A stretch of DNA of 64,000 nucleotides from Mycolicibacterium llatzerense (GTDB taxonomy: Bacteria; Actinomycetota; Actinomycetes; Mycobacteriales; Mycobacteriaceae): assembly GCF_000878195.1 (NCBI RefSeq), contig NZ_JXST01000006.1:62001-126000 (forward strand). Reading direction: 5' to 3'. The notes below the pieces were generated by a model. That model was not told the DNA's origin, made no database searches, and worked only from the letters and a program-made list of their open reading frames with translations. This document shows, one piece after another, positions 25,977 to 35,632 of the stretch; positions within the stretch are counted from its first letter, which is position 1; each line of letters begins with the position of its first letter. Both the position numbers and the translations under genes were made by a program.

Positions 25977-26627
25977 ATGGCCGAAGCTCGCAGCTATGGC
26001 GGACGTAGCGCCAGTGAGCGAAGCTCCGAACGTCGCGCCCGTTTCCTCGATGTCGGCCTGGAACTTCTGGGCACCGGCGGGCTGACGGCCGTCACCCTGC
26101 GCGGGGTCTGCAAGACCGCCAACCTGTCATCGCGGTATTTCTACGAGACCTTCGCCGATACCGACGCGCTCACCGTGGCCGTCTACGACTCGATCGTCGA
26201 AGAAATGATTCAGCTGGGGCTCGATAGGGTCGCGCAGGCGCCGTCAGAGCTGTCCCGTCAGGTCAATGCGGGATTGCGTTGCGCGGTGGACCTTTTCGCG
26301 GCGGATCCGCGCAAGGGGCGGGTCGTGCTCAATCTTTCGCTGGCCAGCCCCGGGCTGGCCGAACGTCGTCGCGACACCAGTGAGCGCATCGCCGCCATCA
26401 TCGCGAATCTGGGCGGCGACTACCTGCGGCCGGGTACCGACCCGGGCCGGTTGCTGACCATCTCGCGCTTCTTCGTCGGCGGGTTCGTCGAACTGCTCAC
26501 CGCCTGGATGGCCGACCCTGCCACGAACTGCGAAGAACTGCTCGACGACTGCACTCACTTCTTCTTGAGCATCACCGCGGACGTGCTGCACAGCTCGCCC
26601 CGCGCTCGCTTCGGTATGGCCAATTAA
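25977..26627 (+). CDS. TetR-family regulator next to a cytochrome P450
   Basis: A 216-residue regulator; the HTH covers about residues 18-60 (RARFLDVGLELLGTGGLTAV, then LRGVCKTANLSSRYFYETF). ATG 25977 is the start that begins directly before the domain; a longer frame from 25926 reads through the inverted repeat and is unlikely. The P450 gene follows after 19 bases. A TetR gene is also next to cyp136 in M. tuberculosis (Rv3058c-Rv3059), as I recall, which supports the pairing. Confidence 0.88.
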   Translation: MAEARSYGGRSASERSSERRARFLDVGLELLGTGGLTAVTLRGVCKTANLSSRYFYETFADTDALTVAVYDSIVEEMIQLGLDRVAQAPSELSRQVNAGLRCAVDLFAADPRKGRVVLNLSLASPGLAERRRDTSERIAAIIANLGGDYLRPGTDPGRLLTISRFFVGGFVELLTAWMADPATNCEELLDDCTHFFLSITADVLHSSPRARFGMAN

Positions 26628-26646
26628 CCCCTAAGGAACAAGCGAC

Positions 26647-28095
26647 ATGACCTCGGCAGGAATCCTGGGCAATGCCCGGAAAGCTTTGGGCACAAAGGTA
26701 TTTGGTCTTCTGGACGAGCTCACCGAACGGATCGGCACCACCGGGGAACCGCTGGCCGAGCCGCCGCCGGGCAGCGGGCTGAAGCCGGTGATGGGGGAGC
26801 GCGGACTGCCAGGGCTGGGCAAGACCGTCGAGGTGCTGCTGCATGGCCAGGAGTCGGCACTCCGGTACTACGCCAAATACGGCCCCGTCACCTGGAGTCA
26901 CACCTTCGCGACGCGGTTGGTGTGGGCGCTCGGCCCGGACGCGGTGCAGGAGGTGCTCACCAACCGCAGCAAGGCCATGTCCCAGGCCGGATGGGAGTAC
27001 TTCATCGGCCCGTTCTTCACCCGGGGCTTGATGCTGCTCGACGGCCAGGAACACCTGCTGCATCGGCGGATCATGCAGGTGGCGTTCACCCGGACCCGTC
27101 TGGTGGCGTACCAGGAGCAGGTTCAGGCGGTCATCGACGCCACTTTGCCCAGTTGGCCGACCGACCGGCCGATGCTGATGTATCCGGCGATCAAGAACAC
27201 CTCGCTCGAGATCGCCACCCGGGTGTTCATGGGCGCCGAGCCCAGCGCGGAATCCCAGGAGCTGATCGAAGCTTTCGAGGATGCGGTGCGGGCCGGCACG
27301 GGTTACCTCCGCCGACCGGTGCCCTTGCTGCCCACCCGGTGGAACCGCGGGCTGATCGGCAGGCAGAAACTCGAGAAGTACTTCCGCGAGCTGATCCCGG
27401 CCAAGCGGGCGTCTGCCGACGACGACCTGTTCGCCACGCTGTGTCGGGTCGAGACCGAGGACGGTGAGAAGTTCACCGACGACGACATCGTGAACCACAT
27501 GATCTTCCTGATGATGGCGGCGCACGACACCTCGACCATCACCGCCACCGCGATGGTCTACTACCTGGCCAAGCACCCCGAGTGGCAGGACAAGTGCCGC
27601 GCGGAATCGCTGGTGCTCGGCGACCCCGGCCACATCGGGATCGACGATCTGGAAACGCTCGAGACGCTGGAGCTGGTCTTCAAGGAGTCGATGAGGCTGG
27701 TCGCACCCGTGCCCGCCATGGTGCGCAAGACCACCGAGGACATCGACCTGGCCGGTTACTACGTGCCGGCAGGCACCATGATCTCCGTCGCACCGGGCGC
27801 CACCCACGAGCTGGGGGACTTCTGGACCAACTCGCGCGAATTCGATCCACTCCGGTTCGCAGAGCCACGCAGCGAGCACAAGGAACACCGCTTCGGGTAC
27901 GTGCCATTCGGTGGCGGCGCCCACAAATGCATCGGCATGACGTTCGGATCTGCCGAGGTGAAGGCGCTGCTGCACAAGATGCTGCTCCGCTATCGGTTCG
28001 AGATCCCGGCGGACTACGAGCTCGAATGGGACCACACCTCGCTCGTGGTGCCCACCGATGACTTCCCGGTGACCCTGCGGCCGCTCGCACCCTGA
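26647..28095 (+). CDS. Cytochrome P450 (CYP136-like)
   Basis: A 482-residue P450. The I-helix is MMAAHDTSTIT (the usual Ala-Gly-x-Asp-Thr replaced by Ala-His-Asp-Thr), the ExxR is ESMR in the K helix, and the haem-thiolate loop is FGGGAHKCIGMTFG with Cys428. Length, motif set and neighbouring TetR fit the CYP136 family best, but that subfamily call is from memory. No ferredoxin gene is adjacent, so it borrows an electron donor. A hydrophobic substrate such as a sterol or fatty acid is plausible. Confidence 0.9.
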   Translation: MTSAGILGNARKALGTKVFGLLDELTERIGTTGEPLAEPPPGSGLKPVMGERGLPGLGKTVEVLLHGQESALRYYAKYGPVTWSHTFATRLVWALGPDAVQEVLTNRSKAMSQAGWEYFIGPFFTRGLMLLDGQEHLLHRRIMQVAFTRTRLVAYQEQVQAVIDATLPSWPTDRPMLMYPAIKNTSLEIATRVFMGAEPSAESQELIEAFEDAVRAGTGYLRRPVPLLPTRWNRGLIGRQKLEKYFRELIPAKRASADDDLFATLCRVETEDGEKFTDDDIVNHMIFLMMAAHDTSTITATAMVYYLAKHPEWQDKCRAESLVLGDPGHIGIDDLETLETLELVFKESMRLVAPVPAMVRKTTEDIDLAGYYVPAGTMISVAPGATHELGDFWTNSREFDPLRFAEPRSEHKEHRFGYVPFGGGAHKCIGMTFGSAEVKALLHKMLLRYRFEIPADYELEWDHTSLVVPTDDFPVTLRPLAP

Positions 28096-28115
28096 CGATG
28101 CCCGCCCGGAACCCA

Positions 28116-28139
28116 GACCACTACACCCTGTAGTTGGTC
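28116..28139. terminator. Hairpin between P450 and hemL
   Basis: Arms GACCACTACA and TGTAG-T-TGGTC with one bulged T and a CCC loop, 21 bases after the P450 stop codon and 30 bases before hemL. Both a terminator and an operator reading are possible. Confidence 0.45.
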
Positions 28140-28169
28140 CATTCGCGCGGGGCTGGGACACTGGTGGTC

Positions 28170-29474
28170 ATGCGCTCTACCGACGTCTCCGCGAAACTGT
28201 TCGCCGACGCGTCGACCGTGATCCCGGGCGGGGTCAACTCGCCCGTGCGGGCCTTCAGCTCGGTCGGCGGCACCCCTCGCTTCATCACCTCGGCCAACGG
28301 TTACTGGCTGACCGACGCCGACGGCAACCGCTACGTCGACCTGGTGTGCTCCTGGGGACCGATGATCCTGGGCCACGCCCACCCGGCGGTGGTCGAGGCT
28401 GTGCAGACCACCGCGGTCAACGGCCTGTCCTTCGGTGCCCCGACGCCCGCGGAGACGGAGCTGGCGCGCGAGATCATCGACCGGGTCGCTCCCGTCGAGC
28501 GCATCCGCTTCGTCAACTCCGGCACCGAAGCGACGATGAGCGCCATCCGGCTGGCCCGCGGCTTCACCGGCCGGCCCAAGATCATCAAGTTCTCCGGCTG
28601 CTACCACGGCCACAGCGACGCGCTGCTGGCCGACGCCGGCTCTGGCGTCGCGACCCTGGGCCTGCCGTCGTCGCCCGGTGTCACGGGTGCGGCCGCGGCC
28701 GACACAATCGTGCTGCCCTACAACGACCTGGAGGCCGTGCGCCAGACCTTCGCCGCCGTCGGTGACCAGATCGCCTGCGTGATCACCGAGGCCAGCCCCG
28801 GCAACATGGGCACCGTCCCGCCGGCCGAGGGCTACAACGCCGCGCTGCGCCAGATCACCGCCGAGCACGGCGCGCTGCTCATCATCGATGAGGTGATGAC
28901 GGGTTTCCGCGTGAGCCGCGGCGGTTGGTACGGCCTCGATCCCGTCGCCGCCGACCTGTTCACCTTCGGCAAGGTGATGAGCGGCGGCCTGCCCGCCGCG
29001 GCCTTCGGCGGCCGCGCCGAGGTGATGGAACGCCTGGCTCCGCTGGGGCCGGTGTACCAGGCCGGCACGCTGTCCGGGAACCCTGTGGCGATGGCCGCCG
29101 GCCTGGCCACGCTGCGCGCGGCCGACGACGCCGTCTATCGAGCGCTGGACGTGAACGCCGACCGGCTCTCCGGGCTCATCGGTGACGCGCTGACCGAAGC
29201 GTCTGTGGCGCATCGGATTTCGCGGGCCGGGAACTTCCTGACGGTGTTCTTCGGCGATGCGCCCGTCACGAACTTCGCGTCCGCCAAGGCCACCGAGACC
29301 TGGCGCTACCCGGCCTTCTTCCACGCTCTGCTGGACGCCGGGGTGTACCCGCCGTGCAGTGCCTTCGAAACCTGGTTCGTCTCGGCCGCACTCGACGACG
29401 CTGCGTTCGACCGGATCGCCGACGCGCTGCCCGCCGCCGCGCGCGCCGCCGCCCAAGCTCAGGAGCCCGCATGA
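28170..29474 (+). CDS. hemL: Glutamate-1-semialdehyde 2,1-aminomutase
   Basis: Makes 5-aminolevulinate, the step after hemA, using PLP. The 434-residue protein has [13 protein letters not shown], the amino-transfer block [29 protein letters not shown] (PLP Asp), and Lys268 in [11 protein letters not shown] 28170 is chosen; an upstream frame from 28134 lacks similarity. In M. tuberculosis hemL is also about 10 genes away from hemB, with different genes between. It overlaps the mutase-like gene by four bases. Confidence 0.96.
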   Translation: MRSTDVSAKLFADASTVIPGGVNSPVRAFSSVGGTPRFITSANGYWLTDADGNRYVDLVCSWGPMILGHAHPAVVEAVQTTAVNGLSFGAPTPAETELAREIIDRVAPVERIRFVNSGTEATMSAIRLARGFTGRPKIIKFSGCYHGHSDALLADAGSGVATLGLPSSPGVTGAAAADTIVLPYNDLEAVRQTFAAVGDQIACVITEASPGNMGTVPPAEGYNAALRQITAEHGALLIIDEVMTGFRVSRGGWYGLDPVAADLFTFGKVMSGGLPAAAFGGRAEVMERLAPLGPVYQAGTLSGNPVAMAAGLATLRAADDAVYRALDVNADRLSGLIGDALTEASVAHRISRAGNFLTVFFGDAPVTNFASAKATETWRYPAFFHALLDAGVYPPCSAFETWFVSAALDDAAFDRIADALPAAARAAAQAQEPA

Positions 29475-30079
29475 CCGACAAGACGATCGTGCACGTGATG
29501 CGTCACGGCGAAGTGCACAACCCCGACAAGATCCTCTACGGCCGCAAGCCCGATTTCCACCTGTCTGACCGCGGCCGGGCCCAGGCCGAAGCGGTCGCGG
29601 GCTGGCTGGCCGAACGTGACATCGTCTACGTCGTGGCCTCACCGCTGGAGCGCGCGCAGGAGACCGCGACGCCCATCGCGGCTCGGCACGGCCTGGCCAT
29701 CGATACCGATCACGAACTCATCGAGTCGGAAAATGTCTTTGAGGGGCAACGAGTTTCACCCGGTGACGGCGCGCTGCGCGACCCGCGCAACTGGTGGCAT
29801 CTGCGCGACCCGAAGACCCCGTCCTGGGGTGAGCCGTACAAGCACATCGCAGCACGCATGACCGCCGCGATGGACCGGGCCCGAGTCAAGGGTGCCGGAC
29901 ACGAGGCGGTGTGCGTCAGTCATCAGCTGCCGGTGGAGACGCTGCGGCGGGCAATGCTGGGCAAGAACCTGCATCACTTCCCGACCCGGCGGATGTGCAA
30001 CCTGGCGTCGGTGACGTCGTTCTACTTCCACGACGACGAGATGGTCGGCTGGGGATACGCGGAGCTGGCCGGACAGTGA
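29471..30079 (+). CDS. Histidine phosphatase (phosphoglycerate mutase-like, Rv0525-like)
   Basis: A 202-residue histidine phosphatase: [12 protein letters not shown] carries the phospho-accepting [14 protein letters not shown] the second Arg, and [12 protein letters not shown] the second catalytic His. It overlaps hemL (ATGA) upstream and the thioredoxin-like gene downstream. The family is broad, with cofactor-dependent mutases and small-molecule phosphatases; the substrate here is unknown. The position, leading the cytochrome maturation genes, is conserved with M. tuberculosis. Confidence 0.9.
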   Translation: MTDKTIVHVMRHGEVHNPDKILYGRKPDFHLSDRGRAQAEAVAGWLAERDIVYVVASPLERAQETATPIAARHGLAIDTDHELIESENVFEGQRVSPGDGALRDPRNWWHLRDPKTPSWGEPYKHIAARMTAAMDRARVKGAGHEAVCVSHQLPVETLRRAMLGKNLHHFPTRRMCNLASVTSFYFHDDEMVGWGYAELAGQ

Positions 30080-30687
30080 CTTCGCTGGTGGCCCGTGCCG
30101 GGGGAGTGATGGCGGCCGTCGTGACGGCGGCCATGCTGCTCGTCGGCTGCTCCACCGGTGACGACGCCGTCGCCCAGGGCGGCACCTTCGAATTCGTGGC
30201 GCCCGGCGGCAAGACCGACATCTTCTACGACCCGCCCGCCAACCGTGGCAAGCCCGGCGCGGTGCGTGGGCCGTCGCTCGCGGATCCGTCGAAAACCCTG
30301 TCCCTGGACGACTTTTCGGGTCAGGTCGTGGTGATCAACGTCTGGGGTCAGTGGTGTGGCCCGTGCCGTTCGGAGATCTCCGAACTGGAGAAGGTGTACG
30401 AGGCCACAAGGGGTCTCGGCGTGGCTTTTCTGGGCATCGACGTGCGGGACAACAACCGGCAGTCCGCGGTCGACTTCGTCGTCGACCACAAGGTGACGTT
30501 CCCGTCCATCTACGACCCGGCGATGCGCACCATGATCGCGTTCGGCGGCAAGTACCCGACGACGGTCATCCCGTCGACGCTGGTGCTCGACCGCGAACAC
30601 CGGGTGGCCGCGGTGTTCCTGCGGGAACTGCTGGCCGACGACCTCAAGCCCGTCGTCGAACGGCTGGCCAAAGAGGGCAAGGCATGA
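30076..30687 (+). CDS. Thioredoxin-like lipoprotein of cytochrome c maturation (ResA-like, Rv0526-like)
   Basis: A 203-residue exported thiol-disulphide reductase. It starts with a hydrophobic signal ending in a lipobox LLVGCS, so it should be anchored outside the membrane. [21 protein letters not shown] holds the WCxxC redox pair (here WCGPC), and VIPSTLVLD the cis-proline. In System II it reduces apocytochrome c haem-binding cysteines. The GTG start overlaps the previous stop; the end overlaps ccdA. Confidence 0.93.
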   Translation: MTSLVARAGGVMAAVVTAAMLLVGCSTGDDAVAQGGTFEFVAPGGKTDIFYDPPANRGKPGAVRGPSLADPSKTLSLDDFSGQVVVINVWGQWCGPCRSEISELEKVYEATRGLGVAFLGIDVRDNNRQSAVDFVVDHKVTFPSIYDPAMRTMIAFGGKYPTTVIPSTLVLDREHRVAAVFLRELLADDLKPVVERLAKEGKA

Positions 30688-31472
30688 CCTCCTTCGCAGA
30701 GACCGCGGCGGCAGGACCGCTGTTGGTGGCCATCGGGGTGAGCGTGCTGGCCGGCCTGGTGTCGTTCGCTTCGCCGTGTGTGGTGCCGCTGGTGCCCGGG
30801 TATCTGTCCTATCTGGCCGCGGTGGTCGGGGTCGATGACAACTCGGACGACGCGGGCGCGACCGGCCCGGTGAAGGTGCGCACCGCGCGCTGGCGGGTCG
30901 CCGGCGCGGCGGCGCTGTTCGTCGCGGGCTTCACCGCGGTGTTCCTCATGGGCGCGGTCGCGGTGCTCGGTCTGACCACCACGCTGATCGCCAATCAGCT
31001 TCTGCTGCAACGCATCGGCGGCGTCGTCACGGTGCTGATGGGCCTGGTGTTCATCGGTCTGGTGCCCGCGCTGCAGCGTCAGGTGCGGTTCACGCCGCGC
31101 CAGGTGTCGACGGTCCTGGGTGCCCCGCTGCTCGGGGCGGTGTTCGGTCTCGGCTGGACGCCGTGCCTGGGCCCGACGCTCACCGGCGTCATCGCCGTGG
31201 CCTCGGCCAGTGACGGCGCCAGCGTCGCCCGCGGCATCGCCCTGGTGATCGCGTACTGCCTGGGTCTCGGAATTCCGTTCGTGCTGTTGGCCTTCGGCTC
31301 GGCCCGCGCCGTGCAGGGACTGGGCTGGCTGCGCCGGCACACCCGCGCCATCCAGATCTTCGGCGGGCTGCTGCTGATCGTGGTGGGCACCGCGCTGGTC
31401 ACCGGCGTGTGGAACGACTTCACCTCGTGGGTGCGCGACGCCTTCGTCAGCAACGTGAGGCTCCCGATATGA
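30684..31472 (+). CDS. ccdA: Cytochrome c biogenesis transmembrane protein CcdA
   Basis: A 262-residue membrane protein with six helices that passes electrons from cytoplasmic thioredoxin to the ResA-like lipoprotein. The two functional cysteines lie in [13 protein letters not shown] and [12 protein letters not shown]. The loop between helices 1 and 2 is acidic ([14 protein letters not shown]). It is flanked by four-base overlaps on both sides, so it is in one transcript with its partners. Confidence 0.95.
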   Translation: MTSFAETAAAGPLLVAIGVSVLAGLVSFASPCVVPLVPGYLSYLAAVVGVDDNSDDAGATGPVKVRTARWRVAGAAALFVAGFTAVFLMGAVAVLGLTTTLIANQLLLQRIGGVVTVLMGLVFIGLVPALQRQVRFTPRQVSTVLGAPLLGAVFGLGWTPCLGPTLTGVIAVASASDGASVARGIALVIAYCLGLGIPFVLLAFGSARAVQGLGWLRRHTRAIQIFGGLLLIVVGTALVTGVWNDFTSWVRDAFVSNVRLPI

Positions 31473-33079
31473 CCGACGTTTCCTCGCCCGAAGATGTGCA
31501 GGGCACCGACACCCGGCGCCCCGGCCCCATCTCGCGGGTGGTCGCGCTGTTCCGCAACACCTGGCGCAACCTGACGTCGATGGGCACCGCGCTGGTGCTG
31601 CTGTTCCTGCTGGCCCTCGGCGCCGTCCCGGGCGCACTACTGCCGCAGCGCTCGCTCAACGCCAGCAAGGTCGACGAATACCTGGCGCAGCACCCGACGA
31701 TCGGCCCGTGGCTGGACAAGGTGCAGGCCTTCTCGGTGTTCTCGAGCTTCTGGTTCACCTCGATCTACGTGCTGCTGTTCATCTCGCTCGTGGGCTGCCT
31801 GACGCCACGCATGCTCGAGCACGTTCGCAGCCTGCGCGCCGTCCCCGTGCCCGCCCCGCGGAACCTGACGCGGCTGCCCAAGCACGCCGAGGCCATCGTC
31901 CCCGGTGAGCCTGATGCCGTCGCCGAGCAGATGGCCAAGCGGCTCAAAGGCTGGCGGCAGACCACGCGCACCCTGGAGGACGGCACTCGCGAGATTTCCG
32001 CCGAGAAGGGCTACCTGCGCGAGTTCGGCAACATCGTCTTCCACTTCTCGCTGCTGGGCCTGCTGGTCGCCATCGCGTTCGGCAAGCTGTTCGGCTACGA
32101 GGGCAACGTCATCGTCATCGCCGACGGCGGGCCCGGGTTCTGCTCGGCCTCGCCTGCCGCATTCGACTCGTTCCGCGCCGGCAACGTCGTCGACGGCACC
32201 GCACTGCACCCCAGCTGCCTGCGCGTGCACGACTTCGACGCCCGGTACCTGCCCAGCGGGCAGGCCACCGCATTCGCGGCCAACATCGACTACCAGGACG
32301 GCGCTGACCTGGTCAGCGGCACCTGGCGGCCGTACCGGCTGGAGGTCAACCACCCGCTGCGTATCGGTGGCGAGCGCATCTACCTGCAGGGACACGGCTA
32401 CGCGCCGACCTTCACCGTCACCTTCCCGAATGGGCAGACCCGTACGTCGACGGTGCAGTGGAAGCCCGAGAACGCGCTGACCATGCTGTCCTCGGGCGTC
32501 ATGCGCGTCGACCCGCCGGGCGGTACCTATCCTGACGACCGCGAGCGGCGCAAGCACCAGATCGCCATCCAGGGGCTGTTCGCCCCGACCGCCGAACTCG
32601 ACGGCAAGCTGCTGTCCTCGAGCTTCCCGGCGATGAACGCGCCCGCGGTGGCCATCGACATCTACCGCGGCGACAGCGGCCTGGACAGCGGTAAGCCGCA
32701 ATCCTTGTTCTCGCTGGACCCCAGCCTCATCGAGCAGAAGCGGCTCACCAAGCAGGCGCGCGTCAACCTGAAGGCCGGCGAGCAGACCAAGCTGGACGAC
32801 GGCACCGTCGTGAAGTTCGACGGCGCGGTGCCGTTCATCAACGTGCAGGTCTCGCACGACCCGGCGCAGGTGTGGGTGCTGGTGTTCGCGCTGACCATGA
32901 TGGCCGGGCTGTTGGTGTCTTTGGTGGTGCGCCGCCACCGCGTTTGGATTCGGATCGTGTCGGCCCAGCCGGGTACCGTCAACGTCGAGCTCGGCGGCCT
33001 GGCCCGGACGGACAACTCGGGGTGGGGTGACGAGTTCGAGCGACTCACCGCGCGGCTGGTGGGAGGAACGGAAGCATGA
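31469..33079 (+). CDS. resB: ResB-family cytochrome c biogenesis protein (Rv0528-like)
   Basis: A 536-residue protein with transmembrane helices near the N-terminus (about residues 37-57 and 92-112), one at about residue 190 ([20 protein letters not shown]) and one near the C-terminus ([20 protein letters not shown]). A large exoplasmic domain lies between the last two. With CcsA it forms the haem-handling and ligation complex. Order ResA-CcdA-ResB-CcsA is retained. Confidence 0.93.
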   Translation: MTDVSSPEDVQGTDTRRPGPISRVVALFRNTWRNLTSMGTALVLLFLLALGAVPGALLPQRSLNASKVDEYLAQHPTIGPWLDKVQAFSVFSSFWFTSIYVLLFISLVGCLTPRMLEHVRSLRAVPVPAPRNLTRLPKHAEAIVPGEPDAVAEQMAKRLKGWRQTTRTLEDGTREISAEKGYLREFGNIVFHFSLLGLLVAIAFGKLFGYEGNVIVIADGGPGFCSASPAAFDSFRAGNVVDGTALHPSCLRVHDFDARYLPSGQATAFAANIDYQDGADLVSGTWRPYRLEVNHPLRIGGERIYLQGHGYAPTFTVTFPNGQTRTSTVQWKPENALTMLSSGVMRVDPPGGTYPDDRERRKHQIAIQGLFAPTAELDGKLLSSSFPAMNAPAVAIDIYRGDSGLDSGKPQSLFSLDPSLIEQKRLTKQARVNLKAGEQTKLDDGTVVKFDGAVPFINVQVSHDPAQVWVLVFALTMMAGLLVSLVVRRHRVWIRIVSAQPGTVNVELGGLARTDNSGWGDEFERLTARLVGGTEA

Positions 33080-34044
33080 ACACAGAGCACATCGACGTCG
33101 ACCTGGCCCGGTACTCGGACTGGGCGTTCACCACGTCCGTAGTGGTGCTGGTCGGTGCCCTGCTGCTGCTGGCCGTCGAGCTGGCGTACAGCCGTGGCCG
33201 CAAGGTCGAGAATCGGGAACTGGTCGCCGCCGGCGTCGGCGCCGACAGCATGACGCCGGGTGTCGTGATCGACGCGCCGGAGCGGACGGCTGACGAGCGC
33301 ATCGGCCGCGTCGGGCTCGCCCTGGTGTACGTCGGGATCGCGATGCTGTTCGCCTGCATCGTGCTGCGCGGCCTGGCCACCACGCGCGTGCCGTGGGGCA
33401 ATATGTACGAGTTCATCAACCTGACCAGCTTCTGCGGGTTGATCGCCGCCGCGGTTGTGCTGCGCAAGCCGCAGTTCCGCGCGCTGTGGGTCTTCGTGCT
33501 GGTGCCCGAACTGATCCTGCTGTCCGTCTCCGGAAAGTGGCTGTACACCAACGCCGCCCCGGTGATGCCCGCGCTGCAGTCGTACTGGCTGCCCATCCAC
33601 GTCTCGGTGGTCAGCATCGGCTCCGGCGTGTTCCTGGTCGCCGGTGTGGCGAGCATCCTGTTCCTGCTGAAGATGTCGCCGCTGGCCGACCGCGACAATG
33701 GCTTCGGCCGGATGATCCAGCGCCTGCCCGATGCCCAGACCCTGGACCGCATCGCGTACCGGACCACCATCTTCGCGTTCCCGATCTTCGGGTTCGGCGT
33801 CATCTTCGGGGCCATCTGGGCGGAAGAAGCGTGGGGCCGCTACTGGGGCTGGGACCCCAAGGAGACGGTGTCGTTCGTCGCCTGGGTGGTCTACGCCGCG
33901 TACCTGCACGCCCGCTCCACCGCCGGCTGGCGCGACAAGAAGGCCGCCTGGATCAACGTCGTCGGCTTCGTCGCGATGGTGTTCAACCTGTTCTTCATCA
34001 ACCTGGTGACCGTCGGCCTGCACTCGTACGCAGGGGTCGGCTGA
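33076..34044 (+). CDS. ccsA: Cytochrome c synthase subunit CcsA (ResC/CcsB naming varies)
   Basis: A 322-residue polytopic haem-handling protein with about eight helices. The tryptophan-rich WWD signature reads WGRYWGWDPKETVSFVAWVV. Histidines that could ligate haem lie in YWLPIHVSVVSIG and VYAAYLHARST. It ends with a two-base gap to the MinD-like gene. It overlaps resB by four bases. Confidence 0.94.
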   Translation: MNTEHIDVDLARYSDWAFTTSVVVLVGALLLLAVELAYSRGRKVENRELVAAGVGADSMTPGVVIDAPERTADERIGRVGLALVYVGIAMLFACIVLRGLATTRVPWGNMYEFINLTSFCGLIAAAVVLRKPQFRALWVFVLVPELILLSVSGKWLYTNAAPVMPALQSYWLPIHVSVVSIGSGVFLVAGVASILFLLKMSPLADRDNGFGRMIQRLPDAQTLDRIAYRTTIFAFPIFGFGVIFGAIWAEEAWGRYWGWDPKETVSFVAWVVYAAYLHARSTAGWRDKKAAWINVVGFVAMVFNLFFINLVTVGLHSYAGVG

Positions 34045-34046
34045 GC

Positions 34047-35108
34047 TTGCCTTCGTTCCGCGCTCAGGGCCGGTTCAAGGATCCGGCCGATTCAGTCGGT
34101 GTGCCCGCGCCCGCCGCGGCGCCGGAGTCCCGGATCGTCATCGCGCACGCGGTCACGCCCGTTCTGCCGGTGAAGCCCGCCAAGCCGCGGAGCCTGGACC
34201 CTGCCACTGTCGCACTGCTGAGCCGGCCGAGCCGCGCGCCGTCGACCGGCTGGCGTAAAGCGCTGTACTACGCGACGGGCACCCTGCTCAACCCCGGCGA
34301 GAGCCCCCTGACCCTGCGCCGCAACGCCCTCACCGCGCAGATCAACCGGCCGCTGCGGGACTGCTACCGGATCGCGGTGCTGTCCCTGAAGGGCGGCGTC
34401 GGTAAGACGACCATCACCGCAACGCTGGGCGCGACGTTCGCGTCGATCCGCGGCGACCGGGTCATCGCGGTGGACGCCAACCCGGACCGCGGCACCCTCA
34501 GCCAGAAGGTGCCGCTGGAAACGCCGGCGACGGTCCGTCACCTCCTGCGCGACGCCGAGGGCATCTCCAGCTACAGCGACGTCCGCAATTACACCTCGCG
34601 CGGCGAGAGCGAGCTCGAGGTGCTGGCCTCGGAGAGCGATCCGGCGGTGTCGGAAGCGTTCAGTTCGGAGGACTACGCCCGCACGCTGGCGGTGCTGCAG
34701 CCGTACTACCGGCTGGTGCTGACCGACTGTGGCACCGGCATGCTGCATTCGGCGATGGGCGCGGTGCTCGATCACGCCGACGTGCTGGTCGTGATCAGTT
34801 CAGGCTCGGTCGATGGGGCACGCAGCGCGGCGGCGACGCTCGACTGGCTCGACGCCCACGGCCATCAGGAGTTGGTGCGCAACGCCGTCGCGGTGGTCAA
34901 CGCGGTGCGTCCGCGATCCGGCAAGGTCGATCTGCGCAAGGTGGTCGATCACTTCGGCCGCCGGTGCCGGGCGGTACAGGTCGTGCCGTTCGATCCGCAC
35001 CTGGAGGAGGGTGCGGAGATCAGTCTCGACCGGCTCCGGCTGGACACCCGGGATGCGTTGCTGGAATTGGCCGTGGCCGTCGCCGACGGATTTCCGCTGT
35101 CGCTGTAG
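34047..35108 (+). CDS. MinD/ParA-like ATPase (Rv0530-like)
   Basis: A 353-residue P-loop ATPase with the deviant Walker A motif LSLKGGVGKTTI around residue 115, the Walker A' Asp in VIAVDANPDRGTLSQ and YRLVLTDCGTGML as Walker B. The ~110-residue N-terminal region is Pro/Ala/Arg-rich and lacks structure. The only good start is TTG 34047. Proteins of this class occur with ESX systems and FlhG-like loci; the link with cytochrome genes is conserved in M. tuberculosis. Its job is unknown. Confidence 0.85.
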   Translation: MPSFRAQGRFKDPADSVGVPAPAAAPESRIVIAHAVTPVLPVKPAKPRSLDPATVALLSRPSRAPSTGWRKALYYATGTLLNPGESPLTLRRNALTAQINRPLRDCYRIAVLSLKGGVGKTTITATLGATFASIRGDRVIAVDANPDRGTLSQKVPLETPATVRHLLRDAEGISSYSDVRNYTSRGESELEVLASESDPAVSEAFSSEDYARTLAVLQPYYRLVLTDCGTGMLHSAMGAVLDHADVLVVISSGSVDGARSAAATLDWLDAHGHQELVRNAVAVVNAVRPRSGKVDLRKVVDHFGRRCRAVQVVPFDPHLEEGAEISLDRLRLDTRDALLELAVAVADGFPLSL

Positions 35109-35116
35109 CGCGTGCG

Positions 35117-35260
35117 CTAAGAACCGAGCCGACGCAGGAATTCAGGATCGTCGTCGGGGCCGATGACGCGGGTCGTCGGGCGCGCGGCGGTAGCGCGAGT
35201 GGCGCGCCAACCGACGTAGACCAACAGCGCCAGCAGCGTGATCAGGAGCAGGAACTGCAC
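35117..35260 (-). CDS. Small single-helix membrane protein, 47 aa (Rv0530A-like)
   Basis: A 47-residue gene on the minus strand between the MinD-like gene and the DUF4229 gene. It starts VQFLLLITLLALLVYVGW and ends with DDDPEFLRRLGS. A perfect AAAGGAGG lies seven bases before the GTG, strong support for translation. The product has one helix and a short charged cytosolic tail. Its position fits Rv0530A. The function is unknown. Confidence 0.72.
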   Translation of the reverse strand: MQFLLLITLLALLVYVGWRATRATAARPTTRVIGPDDDPEFLRRLGS

Positions 35261-35309
35261 GTAAAACCTCCTTTGTTCGAATATACGCGTCCGTCGGTAA
35301 ACTCGTGCG

Positions 35310-35618
35310 GTGTCTGAAACGCCATCCTGGCCACGTTTGCTGCTCGATGTCTTTCTCTACGCGCTTGCCCGCCTGCTGCTGGTAGCGGCGATTGCGGGAG
35401 CGATCTTCGGTGTTGTTCAGTTGCTGGGCATCCGCAACTTCCCGGCGATGGTGGCGTTGCTGTTCGCGCTGGTCCTGGGAATGCCGCTGGGCATCTGGCT
35501 GTTCGCGCCGCTGCGCCGCCGGGCCACTGCAGGGATCGCCGCCGTCGACGAGCGCCGCCGCGCCGAGCGCGAGCAGCTGCGGGCCCGCCTGCACGGCGAG
35601 GATTCCTCCGGCGACTGA
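35310..35618 (+). CDS. DUF4229 membrane protein (Rv0531-like)
   Basis: A 102-residue protein with two membrane helices (LLLVAAIAGAIFGVVQLL and PAMVALLFALVLGMPLGIWL) and a charged C-terminal helix that ends ARLHGEDSSGD, the DUF4229 pattern. The GTG start at 35310 is followed by SETPSWPRLLL. It diverges from the 47-aa gene by 49 bases, so they share a promoter region. It converges with menA. Confidence 0.75.
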   Translation: MSETPSWPRLLLDVFLYALARLLLVAAIAGAIFGVVQLLGIRNFPAMVALLFALVLGMPLGIWLFAPLRRRATAGIAAVDERRRAEREQLRARLHGEDSSGD

Positions 35619-35632
35619 CCCCGCCCCGGTTC

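Noticed and set aside
32662..34023. Minus-strand frame over ccsA and resB
   Set aside because: Composition (Gln, His, Asp, Arg) is that of antisense frames; the plus strand holds recognisable cytochrome genes.
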